Assembly (NCBI RefSeq): GCF_017814275.1
Contig: NZ_JAGIYQ010000002.1
Span: 372,001-436,000 of the forward strand
Length of the DNA: 64,000 nucleotides
Reading direction: 5' to 3'
Source of the DNA: Gottfriedia endophytica
GTDB lineage: Bacteria; Bacillota; Bacilli; Bacillales; Bacillaceae_G
The translations under genes were made by a program, and so were the position numbers. Under the pieces are notes generated by a model, which worked only from the letters and a program-made list of their open reading frames with translations, ran no database searches and was not told where the DNA came from. Of this stretch, positions 53,659 through 62,458 are shown piece by piece (positions within the stretch are counted from its first letter, which is position 1; each line of letters opens with the position of its first letter).

Positions 53659-55344
53659 ATGAGCATACCCATCAAATTCCATTCTGACTGGCAAGAATCT
53701 TTTTTAAAAAAGCTTGAACATGATGGACCGTGGTCAAACTGGGAAAATTACAAATTAGCTTTTGATACAGTTCACCATCTTGCTGTTCCAACATTCGATG
53801 GCATGATCGCACCTTCTTATTTACCTGGGTTAACTCCCCTTCCTCACCAACTTGAAGTAGCGAATACTGTAATTGAAAAAATGAATGGAAAAGCAATTCT
53901 TGCGGACGAAGTAGGTCTTGGGAAAACGATAGAAGCAGGATTAATTCTAAAAGAATATATGATTAGAGGTCTTGTAAAAAAAGTACTAATTCTAGTTCCT
54001 GCATCGCTAGTTTCACAATGGGCCTTTGAAATGAACACTAAATTTCATATTCCTGCAATTGCTCAGCAAAAAAAGAGTTATGTATGGGATAAGTGTGATG
54101 TCGTTGTATCGTCGATTGATACTGCAAAGAGAGCTCCTCATCGTGAGGCAATATTAGACATTCAATATGATTTAATTATTATCGATGAGGCACATAAATT
54201 AAAAAACAATAAAACAAAAAACTATGAATTTGTTCAGCTCTTAAAAAAGAAATTTTGTTTATTATTAACTGCTACTCCTGTTCAAAATAAAATTGAAGAA
54301 ATCTTTCATCTAGTTTCGTTATTAAAGCCAGGGCATTTAGGAAATAAATCAAGTTTTGAAGAATATTTTTCAGCGAAAAACCGTTCATTTGAACATGAAG
54401 ATTTACTAAAGGAATTAATTGGAAAAGTCATGGTACGAAACAGGCGTCAAGATACTGGGATTGAATGGACGAAACGCCATGTTGAGACTGTCCTGATTGA
54501 ATTTAATGAAGAAGAACGAAAGCTTTACAATCTAATCGAAGAATGGCAAAAGACTAATTATACTGGGATGTCTTCTGCATTTTCATTTCTTACCTTTAAA
54601 AGAGAAGCATGCAGTAGTCGTGAAGCAGTTTATGTATCTATGAAAAAAATGATTCAACGTTTTGAAAAAGAAGGAATTGAAGTAAACGATCTATTTGTGG
54701 AGAAAATTTTCCAACAAATCAATTCTATAACATATAATTCCAAAGCTAATAAAGTGGTCGAACTAATCAAAGAAATAAATGATAAGGTCATTATTTTTAC
54801 AGAATATCGAGCAACCCAGCTTTATTTACAATGGTTATTAAAACAACATGGCATTACATCTGTCCCATTCCGAGGTGGATTTAAACGAGGAAAAAAAGAT
54901 TGGATGAAGGAATTATTTCGAAATCGAGTACAAGTCTTAATAGCAACTGAAGCTGGAGGAGAAGGGATTAACCTTCAGTTTTGTTCAAATATGATTAACT
55001 TTGATTTACCTTGGAATCCAATGAGATTAGAACAACGGATTGGACGTATTCATCGTCTTGGCCAAACCGAAGATGTAAAAATTTTCAATTTCGCAACGGT
55101 AGGTTCAATCGAAGAACATATTTTGCGCCTATTATATGAAAAAATTCATCTGTTTGAAAAAGTAATCGGTGAATTAGATGATATTTTAACACGAATTCCA
55201 TATCAAGAATTTGAGGCTCATCTAAATGAAATCTTTTTACATTCACAATCAGAAGGCGAAATGAAAATAAAAATGGAAAATTTAACATCAATTATTCAAC
55301 TTCAACAATTAAAACAATCGGGAGATCAATATGCAGCAAAATGA
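53659..55344 (+). CDS. yqhH: SNF2-family DNA/RNA helicase (YqhH)
   Basis: 561 residues from ATG 53659 (AGGTGA 5-6 bases upstream; GTG 53650 is in frame but overlaps). Two RecA lobes: Walker A ADEVGLGKTIEAG (motif I, about 83-95), LVPASLVSQWAFE (Ia), DEAH (about 177-180), TATP (about 209), IFTEYRATQLYL (IV), EAGGEGINLQF (V) and QRIGRIHRLGQ (VI). It lacks a DNA-binding extension. Divergent from gcvT as in B. subtilis; function is not settled. It overlaps yqhG by 14 bp. Confidence 0.95.
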   Translation: MSIPIKFHSDWQESFLKKLEHDGPWSNWENYKLAFDTVHHLAVPTFDGMIAPSYLPGLTPLPHQLEVANTVIEKMNGKAILADEVGLGKTIEAGLILKEYMIRGLVKKVLILVPASLVSQWAFEMNTKFHIPAIAQQKKSYVWDKCDVVVSSIDTAKRAPHREAILDIQYDLIIIDEAHKLKNNKTKNYEFVQLLKKKFCLLLTATPVQNKIEEIFHLVSLLKPGHLGNKSSFEEYFSAKNRSFEHEDLLKELIGKVMVRNRRQDTGIEWTKRHVETVLIEFNEEERKLYNLIEEWQKTNYTGMSSAFSFLTFKREACSSREAVYVSMKKMIQRFEKEGIEVNDLFVEKIFQQINSITYNSKANKVVELIKEINDKVIIFTEYRATQLYLQWLLKQHGITSVPFRGGFKRGKKDWMKELFRNRVQVLIATEAGGEGINLQFCSNMINFDLPWNPMRLEQRIGRIHRLGQTEDVKIFNFATVGSIEEHILRLLYEKIHLFEKVIGELDDILTRIPYQEFEAHLNEIFLHSQSEGEMKIKMENLTSIIQLQQLKQSGDQYAAK

Positions 55345-56161
55345 AATTCATCAATATTTAGAGCACTTCCTTGAAACAAATGATTGCAAAATTGTTAACC
55401 GCTCATCTGGTTTATTAGAAATTCAATTGACAATTGAAATGGATAAATTGTTAATGAATCGGCCATTTTATTGGCATTATCTTGAAAAAACGGGCGGGAT
55501 TCCTAATCCAATGAAAGTCACTTTTATTACTGATCAAGATGAAGTGGATGAAAGTGTTAAAGGTGAACAAATACATTTTGGGTCCCCAAGACTGCATCAA
55601 ATCTTTTCTATTGTAAAAGATTTAGGACAATCAATTAGCTTATATGAAAATGTGCAACCACCAAATGGACAACAGCTTCCACTACATCCATGGTTAGCTG
55701 TAAATTATCAAGTATCATTTACATGTGATCGCAAAAGAGATATATTGTACTCATTTGGAATACATTTAATTAGCGGACAAATTATCGAAAATTTCCATCC
55801 GATCTTATCAAATCTTTCTTTCTCAGGAAAAATCCCAGATTTTTGTTATTGTATCTCACCAATTATTAAACCTGTATCTGGTTTAAATAGATTGGAACAG
55901 CTTTTAACAAAAATAATTGAGAAAGAAGATGAAATGTGGGCGGAAGAAGCAAGAAATCGTTGGGAACATGATTTACAATTATTAAATCAATTTTATGAAG
56001 GAACAGAGGATTCCCCAGAAAGCTATAAGGTTGAAAAGAATGCATTAAAAGAGTTATACGATCCAGTTATTCATGTAAATGTCATAAATGGAGGATTGTT
56101 TTACCTTTCTCTTCCAACGATGCATTCATTTTTATCAAGTAATGAAAAACAAAATAATTAA
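55331..56161 (+). CDS. yqhG: YqhG-like protein
   Basis: 276 residues, soluble, no recognised motif. Conserved Bacillus protein always behind YqhH: MQQNEIHQYLEHFLETNDC and RPFYWHYLEKTGGIPNPM are characteristic, and an Asp/Glu/Lys-rich helical stretch near 195-235 may form a coiled coil. Overlap with yqhH implies joint function with the SNF2-like ATPase. Function unknown. Confidence 0.9.
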   Translation: MQQNEIHQYLEHFLETNDCKIVNRSSGLLEIQLTIEMDKLLMNRPFYWHYLEKTGGIPNPMKVTFITDQDEVDESVKGEQIHFGSPRLHQIFSIVKDLGQSISLYENVQPPNGQQLPLHPWLAVNYQVSFTCDRKRDILYSFGIHLISGQIIENFHPILSNLSFSGKIPDFCYCISPIIKPVSGLNRLEQLLTKIIEKEDEMWAEEARNRWEHDLQLLNQFYEGTEDSPESYKVEKNALKELYDPVIHVNVINGGLFYLSLPTMHSFLSSNEKQNN

Positions 56162-56163
56162 AT

Positions 56164-56193
56164 CAAAAAAGAGTGATAATCACTCTTTTTTGA
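56164..56193. terminator. Bidirectional terminator between yqhG and yqzE
   Basis: AAAAAAGAGTGAT and ATCACTCTTTTTT form a perfect 13-bp stem with a tiny loop; the ends supply T-runs in both directions. Confidence 0.9.
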
Positions 56194-56217
56194 TCTGACT
56201 TCAATTAATGAAAAAGT

Positions 56218-56421
56218 TTATATACTCTTCTTATTTCTACGTTCATTCAATTTTCTTTTATAAAGTGCCAAGCTTAAAGGTAATAATCCAAACATTCTTG
56301 AAGGTAAATATTCTTTAGATTCCTCTTTTTCATGCTTATGTTGTTCACGCACTTCTTTTGGCTGATCAATATAGTTCATAAATTGTTCAGTCATGTATTT
56401 TACATAATCATTTGTTTTCAA
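56218..56421 (-). CDS. yqzE: YqzE family protein
   Basis: 67 residues from TTG 56421 (AGGTGA 4-6 bases upstream), giving the normal MKTNDYVKYMTEQFMNYID opening; a GTG three codons earlier is in frame but overlaps that site. The C-terminal SRMFGLLPLSLALYKRK is the family's hydrophobic, basic end. Small conserved Bacillales protein of unknown function next to aroK and the comG operon, as in B. subtilis. Confidence 0.9.
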   Translation of the reverse strand: MKTNDYVKYMTEQFMNYIDQPKEVREQHKHEKEESKEYLPSRMFGLLPLSLALYKRKLNERRNKKSI

Positions 56422-56430
56422 ACGTTTCAC

Positions 56431-56967
56431 CTAACTTTCTATCTTTTTATTACTACTATCTCCCCCTTTTCTATTCGTTAAACAATTAATTATTTCCATT
56501 GTGATTTCATCTGGCATTTTCCCATTTGTATGAATTGTAAAATGTGCTTTTTCATAAAATGGTAAACGTCTTTCAAAAAGAAGTTCTAATTCATTTTTCG
56601 TTTTTTGATGTGCATTTGGACGATTCGAATCTTTACTTACACGGTTATATATCACTTCAATCGGTGTATCTAAATAAACTACAACCCCATTCTTAAGTAA
56701 ATAATGGATATTCTCATCTTTTGATACAATGCCTCCACCAGTTGATACAACTGCATTCTTTATAGGCATCTTTTTTAGTTCTTCTGTTTCATATTTCCTA
56801 AACATATTTTCTCCATCTTCCTTGAAAATGGTAGGAATAGATTTTTTTTGACTTTTTTCAATTTGCAAATCTAAATCATAAAATGGCACTTTTATAATAT
56901 GTGCTAACTTTTCACCTATAGTGGTTTTTCCTGTTCCCATAAATCCAACTAAAAAAATTGTCTCCAT
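56431..56967 (-). CDS. aroK: Shikimate kinase
   Basis: 178 residues. Walker A GFMGTGKTT (about 8-16), DLDLQIE (about 31-37, the shikimate-binding Asp), FRKYETEEL, STGGGIV (about 75-81) and the LID region DSNRPNAHQKTKNEL. It phosphorylates shikimate in aromatic amino-acid synthesis. Lies 20 bp after comGG and may be cotranscribed with the comG genes. Called aroI or aroK in Bacillus. Confidence 0.95.
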   Translation of the reverse strand: METIFLVGFMGTGKTTIGEKLAHIIKVPFYDLDLQIEKSQKKSIPTIFKEDGENMFRKYETEELKKMPIKNAVVSTGGGIVSKDENIHYLLKNGVVVYLDTPIEVIYNRVSKDSNRPNAHQKTKNELELLFERRLPFYEKAHFTIHTNGKMPDEITMEIINCLTNRKGGDSSNKKIES

Positions 56968-56987
56968 AAATCCTCCATTCCATCAAT

Positions 56988-57380
56988 TTACTTTTCTTTC
57001 CAAGAAGAAATATCTCCTGTTAGAACATTCAACTCAAATTGCACCATATGCTTGTTTACTAAATAATTATTTGCATTTAGTGTGATAAGGTATTGATTTT
57101 GATTGATCATATTAAATGTACTCATAATTTTTGTATTCCCATAAAGTATAACGTCATTTTGATTTTCAGGTATACCGAATTGTCTAAATTTATATATTGC
57201 ATACGAATAACCTCTTTCAATTTCTGCCATTCCTTCTTTTTTATGTTCGAATAAATTGTAGGATTGGAAAATTGATATCTGAATTAAAAAGAAGAGCACT
57301 AACATACTACTAAGTAAAAGAGTAAATGGAAGAAAAAAGCCCTCATTATTTTTACGAAGTTTTAATTGTTGAATACACAT
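56988..57380 (-). CDS. comGG: Competence minor pseudopilin ComGG
   Basis: About 130 residues from MCIQQLKLRKNN (ATG 57380), with an in-frame ATG 5 codons earlier. A short basic leader and one hydrophobic helix (about 17-38: GFFLPFTLLLSSMLVLFFL) are kept, but the helix lacks the FTLxE prepilin motif and the +5 Glu, as usual for ComGG. It overlaps comGF by 44 bases (to the upstream ATG). It is part of the transformation pseudopilus. Confidence 0.85.
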   Translation of the reverse strand: MCIQQLKLRKNNEGFFLPFTLLLSSMLVLFFLIQISIFQSYNLFEHKKEGMAEIERGYSYAIYKFRQFGIPENQNDVILYGNTKIMSTFNMINQNQYLITLNANNYLVNKHMVQFELNVLTGDISSWKEK

Positions 57381-57816
57381 TGAGGTTCCTCTCATATGTT
57401 ACTCCTTTTAAATCTGTCACTTTAATGGTTAATAATGCAAATGAAAGAGGATAAATTTGTAAATCTTTTATATTTTGTAATGCAATATCATGACCTGTCC
57501 CATTTTTTTGCCTTCTAATGATTTGTTGATACTGTTCATATGAAGAAATAGAATGATCCGCCGCCTCAACTTCTAAACGGTGCAAAGACACGGTTACTCT
57601 AATCCCAGTATTTATATCGTTTTGTAATTTAAAAATAAAATTTTCCCATTCTAAGGCATTTAATGAATCATTTTTAATATTATTTTGAATAAATGGATGT
57701 AAACTAGATGATGAAATTGACACGATAATTACTAGAAGGCTAAACGTTATGATTGTCTCTAATAATGTAAAGCCGCTATCATTTCTTGATAGTTGAGCAA
57801 ATTTTATTTTTCTCAT
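57352..57816 (-). CDS. comGF: Competence minor pseudopilin ComGF
   Basis: 154 residues. The prepilin motif GFTLLETIITFSLLVIIVS (about 15-33) gives cleavage after Gly and Glu at +5. The body ends in KVTDLKGVTYERNLNVY, typical of ComGF. Overlaps comGE by 38 bp and comGG. Minor pseudopilin of the DNA-uptake machine. Confidence 0.9.
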   Translation of the reverse strand: MRKIKFAQLSRNDSGFTLLETIITFSLLVIIVSISSSSLHPFIQNNIKNDSLNALEWENFIFKLQNDINTGIRVTVSLHRLEVEAADHSISSYEQYQQIIRRQKNGTGHDIALQNIKDLQIYPLSFALLTIKVTDLKGVTYERNLNVYSTIKTS

Positions 57817-58111
57817 GATTATTCTCCCATAGAATGCAAACTTCCTCCTCGTTCAACGCGTTTATTGAACGAGCTATTTGAAAAACCTTCTGTTCTCTAA
57901 TTACATCAACTTCCTGAATTGGTCTTCCACCTAGATAATAAGAGTGTAGTGTTTCAGTTAAAATATCTATTGCAATACTTTTTTCATTTAAATAGTTTTT
58001 TTGATGGAGTATTTTTCCGATAGAAGGGACAATCGTTGAACAAAATAGGATGAGTAAACTAAGCGAAATAAGTGCTTCAAGAAGGCTAAATCCTTGTTCA
58101 AAGCTTTTCAT
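57779..58111 (-). CDS. comGE: Competence minor pseudopilin ComGE
   Basis: 110 residues. Leader MKSFEQG then FSLLEALISLSLLILFCS (about 8-25), prepilin motif with Glu at +5. Overlaps comGD and comGF. Small, rapidly evolving member of the pseudopilus; identified by motif, size and order. Confidence 0.85.
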   Translation of the reverse strand: MKSFEQGFSLLEALISLSLLILFCSTIVPSIGKILHQKNYLNEKSIAIDILTETLHSYYLGGRPIQEVDVIREQKVFQIARSINALNEEEVCILWENNHEKNKICSTIKK

Positions 58112-58562
58112 AAGAAAACCTACCTATGCCTAAATAAAATGTAATAATATAAATAATGTTTTTATATTCAACTTGAATTTTTCCTGACTTCGTAATATTA
58201 CCATCTGTCCCAAATTCAATGGTCGACATTGAAAAATAATAAAAATGAATTTTTGGATCAAACTGTCGTATGACAATAGAGTTTGATGAGATTGGTTCTC
58301 TCAATTCATACCGGTCATTCAAAAGATATACTCGTGTTCTTTCTTGATTAATCATTGCATTTTGTTGTGCTAGAAATAAATCACTTTGGAATTGTTGCAA
58401 AAATAATTTAAGTTTTTGATTATCCTCCATATTTCTAATTTGCATAAAAGGGAATAGTAAAAATAGCATTGTAATACTTAAAACAATTAGCATCTCAATT
58501 AGGGTAAATCCATTTTGATTCTGCTTCTTAAGGTAAAGTAACAGTACCTGTAGTCTTGTCAT
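58098..58562 (-). CDS. comGD: Competence minor pseudopilin ComGD
   Basis: About 154 residues from ATG 58562 (MTRLQVLLLYLKKQNQNGFTLIEMLIV, read in parts). The prepilin motif GFTLIEML follows a longer leader than usual. An open frame extends to 58610, but that part overlaps comGC deeply and has no ribosome binding site. C-terminal half is beta-rich (IQVEYKNIIYIITFYLGIG). Confidence 0.87.
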   Translation of the reverse strand: MTRLQVLLLYLKKQNQNGFTLIEMLIVLSITMLFLLFPFMQIRNMEDNQKLKLFLQQFQSDLFLAQQNAMINQERTRVYLLNDRYELREPISSNSIVIRQFDPKIHFYYFSMSTIEFGTDGNITKSGKIQVEYKNIIYIITFYLGIGRFSYEKL

Positions 58563-58824
58563 AACCAAGCTCTTTTTTATTTTGACATGTGTAGGTTGTG
58601 ATATAGCCATCCTTTTTTAAATCCTCTAGAGTAGATGGAGTAGTATCTTTATCAAGCTTATATGACTCAACCTGTGATTGGACCATCTTTTGAAGAGCTT
58701 GGCACCCCTTATCTTGAATGGTTGATTCATGCTTGCCTATATTTGGAATTGTAATGAGTAATAAAATACTAATTATTAACAAAACAATTAACATTTCGAT
58801 CAAAGTAAATCCCTTTTCATTCAT
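58528..58824 (-). CDS. comGC: Competence major pseudopilin ComGC
   Basis: 98 residues. MNEKG then FTLIEMLIVLLIISILLL, the prepilin site with cleavage by ComC after Gly5 and Glu at +5. CQALQKMVQ and TTYTCQNKK give two Cys for the intramolecular disulfide known in ComGC. Main subunit of the transformation pilus. Confidence 0.95.
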   Translation of the reverse strand: MNEKGFTLIEMLIVLLIISILLLITIPNIGKHESTIQDKGCQALQKMVQSQVESYKLDKDTTPSTLEDLKKDGYITTYTCQNKKELGYDKTTGTVTLP

Positions 58825-58834
58825 CTTTTTCCTC

Positions 58835-59866
58835 CTAAATATTGTTCATTATTTGAAACATTGGAAGCAATAGTGATAAATACAATGAAATAATCAACAA
58901 AGCAATAACACATAGTAATACTGGCTGCAAAATACTTAAAGACTTTTTCAAGTATTCTTCAATATAATTTACTAGCAGTTTGCTGTATTCTTTTAATTCA
59001 TTATCTAATGAACTATTTTGCATTCCATGTGTAATAACTAAAGTTAATTCTTTTTCAAAACAATTGTCATTTTGTAAAACTTCTTGGATACTATCCCCGT
59101 TTAATAAATGTTGATAAATAATTTTTGACTTTTCTTTTAAAAAGGTGCGAATGTCATTTTGTTGTAAGATTTTTAAAGCTTCTAGAAGTGGAAGACCAGC
59201 CTCAAGTAAACTACTAAGCTGCATTGAAAATTCATACGTATTTAGAATCCTTAAAAATTTACTAAATAATGGGATCTTAATTAATACTTCCATGCGTTGT
59301 ACAGGGGACCGGTGTCGATTTAATAAATATACAACCCCAATAAAAACTGAAAGAGCAATCAAACTAAATGCAATATACTGTGGTGCATTACTGATTACCT
59401 TAATATACTTTAGAGCAAATGCATTCTGACTTGTTTGGAATGAAGTAAATAATATTTCATATTGAGGAATAATAAATTGCTTAAAAAAATACAATATACA
59501 ACCTAAAAAAAGCAATAAACAAATCGGATAAGCTAAAATTTTTTGTACATGTTGTCTATGTTCTAGCTTTTTCTTTAAAATGATACTTCCCTCTTTAAGT
59601 GCAAAGGATAAATCACCATGCTTTTCTGCATAATACATATAAAGAGTAACATCTTGATGAAACTTTAATGATTTGATCATTTCAATAAATGGCTTACCTT
59701 CTTTAAGCAAGCTAATTTTGTTATTTAATAGAGTTCGTGAATGTTTGGATAAGTGGATACTAGCAAACTCCAACCCTTGTATTAACGGATATCCTTTTTC
59801 GAGTAGTTGTCCAAGAGATTGTAAAAATGTGGCTTGTTCTGACAATGACCACTTTTTATTAGTCAT
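58835..59866 (-). CDS. comGB: Competence membrane protein ComGB
   Basis: 343 residues, a type II secretion/PilC-like inner membrane protein with three hydrophobic segments (about 115-140, 165-188, 312-340) and two cytoplasmic T2SSF domains (ALLEAGLPLLEALKIL near 222-237). It anchors the traffic ATPase ComGA. Overlaps comGA by eight bases. Confidence 0.93.
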   Translation of the reverse strand: MTNKKWSLSEQATFLQSLGQLLEKGYPLIQGLEFASIHLSKHSRTLLNNKISLLKEGKPFIEMIKSLKFHQDVTLYMYYAEKHGDLSFALKEGSIILKKKLEHRQHVQKILAYPICLLLFLGCILYFFKQFIIPQYEILFTSFQTSQNAFALKYIKVISNAPQYIAFSLIALSVFIGVVYLLNRHRSPVQRMEVLIKIPLFSKFLRILNTYEFSMQLSSLLEAGLPLLEALKILQQNDIRTFLKEKSKIIYQHLLNGDSIQEVLQNDNCFEKELTLVITHGMQNSSLDNELKEYSKLLVNYIEEYLKKSLSILQPVLLCVIALLIISLYLSLLLPMFQIMNNI

Positions 59867-60917
59867 AGCTTAAACTTCTTTCAAGGACAGATTCATCAAT
59901 ATAGCCTAATGCAAATCCTTTAATAAATTGTTTGTTAAGTGTCTTTATTTCATAAAATTCATCTTTTCCATTTATTTCATTCATTACCTTTCTTAACGTT
60001 TTTCCATAGAGCAATTCATACACACTTAACCTTTTAATTTTTCGAAGGCTTCTACATTGTGGCGTACATTCTCCTTTGCAAAATGGGCATTTAATCGGGA
60101 CAAGCCTTTGTGAAACAACACCGACTAATGATTGAAAAAGTTCTTCTTTTTGTATACCTAATTCGAGCAAACGATAAAGAGATCCCTTCGTATCTTTCGC
60201 ATGAAGTGTTGTTAAAACTAAATGGCCAGATAAAGCAGCACGAATAGCAATATGAGCAGTTTCTTCATCCCGAATTTCTCCTACCATAATCACGTCCGGA
60301 TCATGTCTAAGGATCGCTCTCAGTCCTGATGAATACGTAACCCCTGCTTTTTCATTAACTTGTACTTGAAATAGATCTTCCGTTCTTTTTTCAATTGGGT
60401 CTTCTAAAGTAATAATACTTCTTGAAAAATTTTCTTTTGCTGCTTGAAGTAAAGCATAAAGAGTTGTCGTTTTACCACAACCTGTTGGCCCTGTAAATAA
60501 TAACAATCCATGTGAGTGTTTTAAAAGTGAGAGTAACTTAATTCTTTCAGTTGGAAAAAGGGACAAGCGTTCAAGAGGAATAACTTTTTCTTGCGGATGA
60601 ATTCGAATAACAAGTGATTCATCATTCAAAATGGGTAAAGTTGAAAGTCTTAAAAAAATAGTCTCATCATTAATCTTTAACGTTAATGTACCAGATTGAG
60701 GTCTTCTTTTTTCTCCAATATCCATTGATCCTAAAAATTTAAAATGTGAGATTAAGCGATGAATTATCTCACTTTTCTCTTTTTGTATAAGATGGAGTTT
60801 ACCATCTATCCGAAAATAAATATCAAATTGATCTTTTTTTGGTAAAAGATGAATGTCAGATGCACCAAAGTTTTTTGCTTTAGTGACTAATAATTCTCCA
60901 TAATCTTCTATTTGCAC
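59859..60917 (-). CDS. comGA: Competence traffic ATPase ComGA
   Basis: 352 residues from GTG 60917 (AGGAGG 7-8 bases upstream); the frame is open to TTG 60935. Walker A FTGPTGCGKTTTLYAL, the Asp box TLEDPIEKR, Walker B VIMVGEIRDEETA and the His box TTLHAKD are all in order. CPFCKGECTPQC near residue 260 is the tetra-cysteine zinc-like site of the family. It powers pseudopilus assembly. Upstream 60918-61131 contains AT-rich sequence; two exact ComK boxes (AAAA-N5-TTTT) were not found. Confidence 0.96.
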   Translation of the reverse strand: MQIEDYGELLVTKAKNFGASDIHLLPKKDQFDIYFRIDGKLHLIQKEKSEIIHRLISHFKFLGSMDIGEKRRPQSGTLTLKINDETIFLRLSTLPILNDESLVIRIHPQEKVIPLERLSLFPTERIKLLSLLKHSHGLLLFTGPTGCGKTTTLYALLQAAKENFSRSIITLEDPIEKRTEDLFQVQVNEKAGVTYSSGLRAILRHDPDVIMVGEIRDEETAHIAIRAALSGHLVLTTLHAKDTKGSLYRLLELGIQKEELFQSLVGVVSQRLVPIKCPFCKGECTPQCRSLRKIKRLSVYELLYGKTLRKVMNEINGKDEFYEIKTLNKQFIKGFALGYIDESVLERSLSYD

Positions 60918-61131
60918 TCTTTCCCCTCCTTTCAATTTGATTCTAGTTTACTCAGTCACTTCAAAAGTTACAATTTTCTAAAAATCGACAAAAAGTGATA
61001 AAAATGAAATTTGAGCTATCATTTTCTTAAAATGAAAAGTCACTACAATAAAAATAGCCTCCAAAATTTATTTTCATGTTTTTTCCATTTTCTAAAGAGA
61101 AACTCTTATAATAGAAAATGAGGTGTTTAGG

Positions 61132-61830
61132 ATGGAGAATTTTCTTAAGATTACAAATGGGTTAGCAGATCCTACTCGTTATGAAATCTATCAAACAATT
61201 ATTAAACGAAATGAACCAGTAACTGTACAAGAAATAGCCAACCAATTTTCATTACATACAAATGTTGCAAGACATCATTTATCGAAACTAGAAGAACTTA
61301 AATTAGTAAAATCTGATTTAATAAAAACAGGGAAAGGCGGTAGACCTTCTAAGTGCTACCAATTGTCAGATAAAGTATCACAGCTATCATTTCCATTTCG
61401 AGATTATGAATTATTAGCTAAAATTGCACTACAATCTATTCAAAGTTTAGGTGAAGATGGAAAAAAACTTCTATTTGATACAGGTGCATCCTATGGTTCA
61501 CAGCTCATAAAAAAACTTCTTCTTTCGAATCCACAGATATTTGAGCAGATAACAATAGAAAATAAACTTGCAATAATCCAAGAAGCAAGCGTCATGCTAG
61601 GTTTTTATCCAACTATTGTATGTTCAGAAGAAGAACAATTTATTGACTTTTCAATTTGCAACTGCCCATTTAAAGAAATCGCAAAACAAAATCATTCAGT
61701 ATGTACTATGCACTTTTCATTTATTGAAGGAATGTTTACAACATTATTTCCCAAAAATGAATTTCAACAAACTGAAAATATGTTAATAAAAGATAATCAA
61801 TGTTCTTATAGAATTATGATTTATGATTAA
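61132..61830 (+). CDS. Winged-helix regulator with Cys-rich sensor part
   Basis: 232 residues from ATG 61132 (GAGGTG 6 bases upstream; GTG 61123 is in frame). The N-terminal HTH (RYEIYQTIIKRNEPVTVQEIANQF, then HTNVARHHLSKLEELKLVKS, read in parts) resembles ArsR/SufR-like regulators, with GKGGRPSKCYQLS as the wing. The C-terminal part has C164, C176, C178 (CNCPF), C191 and C224, a possible metal or FeS site. It is divergent from comGA. A TATAAT (61107-61112) lies about 20 bp before the start. Targets unknown; conserved beside comG in Bacillus. Confidence 0.85.
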   Translation: MENFLKITNGLADPTRYEIYQTIIKRNEPVTVQEIANQFSLHTNVARHHLSKLEELKLVKSDLIKTGKGGRPSKCYQLSDKVSQLSFPFRDYELLAKIALQSIQSLGEDGKKLLFDTGASYGSQLIKKLLLSNPQIFEQITIENKLAIIQEASVMLGFYPTIVCSEEEQFIDFSICNCPFKEIAKQNHSVCTMHFSFIEGMFTTLFPKNEFQQTENMLIKDNQCSYRIMIYD

Positions 61831-61952
61831 TAATTTAAAATTTTTAGAAGAGACAATGATGTAACAATTATTTGAATACAATATTTACAATTATAAGTTT
61901 CTTATTCTATAATATTATTGGGTAGAAATTTGTCTTTAGGGGGGAAAATGAT

Positions 61953-62195
61953 ATGGATCGTATGTTTCGCGTTCTAGGTTTTTGGACTGCTATTTTTACT
62001 GTAATGTTATATGTTGGCGGAATGAATGGAGCTTCATTACTATTCTTAGCGCAAACTATCTTCTTCGTCGTATTAAGTTATCTTAAATTAACTGAACGTA
62101 TGTATATCTATATTTTTGGTGCATACTTAACAGTGTTCTTTGTTGGGTTTACATACTATAGTACGTTCATATTAGTACCAAGTTTTGGTGACTAA
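61953..62195 (+). CDS. yqgY: DUF2626 small membrane protein (YqgY-like)
   Basis: 80 residues with three hydrophobic helices (about 8-24, 28-43, 50-72) and the DUF2626 pattern MDRMFRVLGFWTAIFTVMLY. GGGGGGAAAA precedes the ATG. Conserved in Bacillales between the comG region and yqgX. Function unknown. Confidence 0.9.
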   Translation: MDRMFRVLGFWTAIFTVMLYVGGMNGASLLFLAQTIFFVVLSYLKLTERMYIYIFGAYLTVFFVGFTYYSTFILVPSFGD

Positions 62196-62210
62196 TTCCA
62201 AAGTAATGAT

Positions 62211-62265
62211 AAAAAAGCTAACACTTTATTGTATTTAATACAGTAAGTGTTAGCTTTTTTATTTC
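62211..62265. terminator. Terminator after yqgY
   Basis: AAAAAAGCTAACACTT and AAGTGTTAGCTTTTTT form a 16-bp stem; A-run before and T-run after suit both directions. Confidence 0.9.
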
Positions 62266-62301
62266 TTCATAGCAACTATTAATTCTTTCATTACGGCAGT
62301 A

Positions 62302-62458
62302 TTCGTAAACAATGTTGCTATTTTAGAGTGCGATAGTTGATTACAACTCCAGGTTGCTCTTTTTCCGTGGAGCAGGGGAAGATTGTTACAAATTCCTAAT
62401 TCCTTATCCCTTGTTCCCTGGTCTATGTCGAACAATCTTTTAGAAAACTGCCTTTATC
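62302..62458 (+). repeat. Dispersed intergenic repeat, copy F with replaced middle
   Basis: The ends are kept (AATGTTGCTATTTTAGAGTGCG, about 62332; AACAATCTTTTAGAAAAC, 62431-62450) and TTACAACTCCAGGTTGCTC follows the left end, but the GGGGTCTC and CAGGAGTCTCG core is gone. The right end supplies the last codons and stop of the methyltransferase gene. Confidence 0.7.

Noticed and set aside
60918-61131. ComK boxes before comGA
   Set aside because: Only imperfect AAAA-N5-TTTG-type matches (near 61002) were found in very AT-rich DNA; not enough to call a site.
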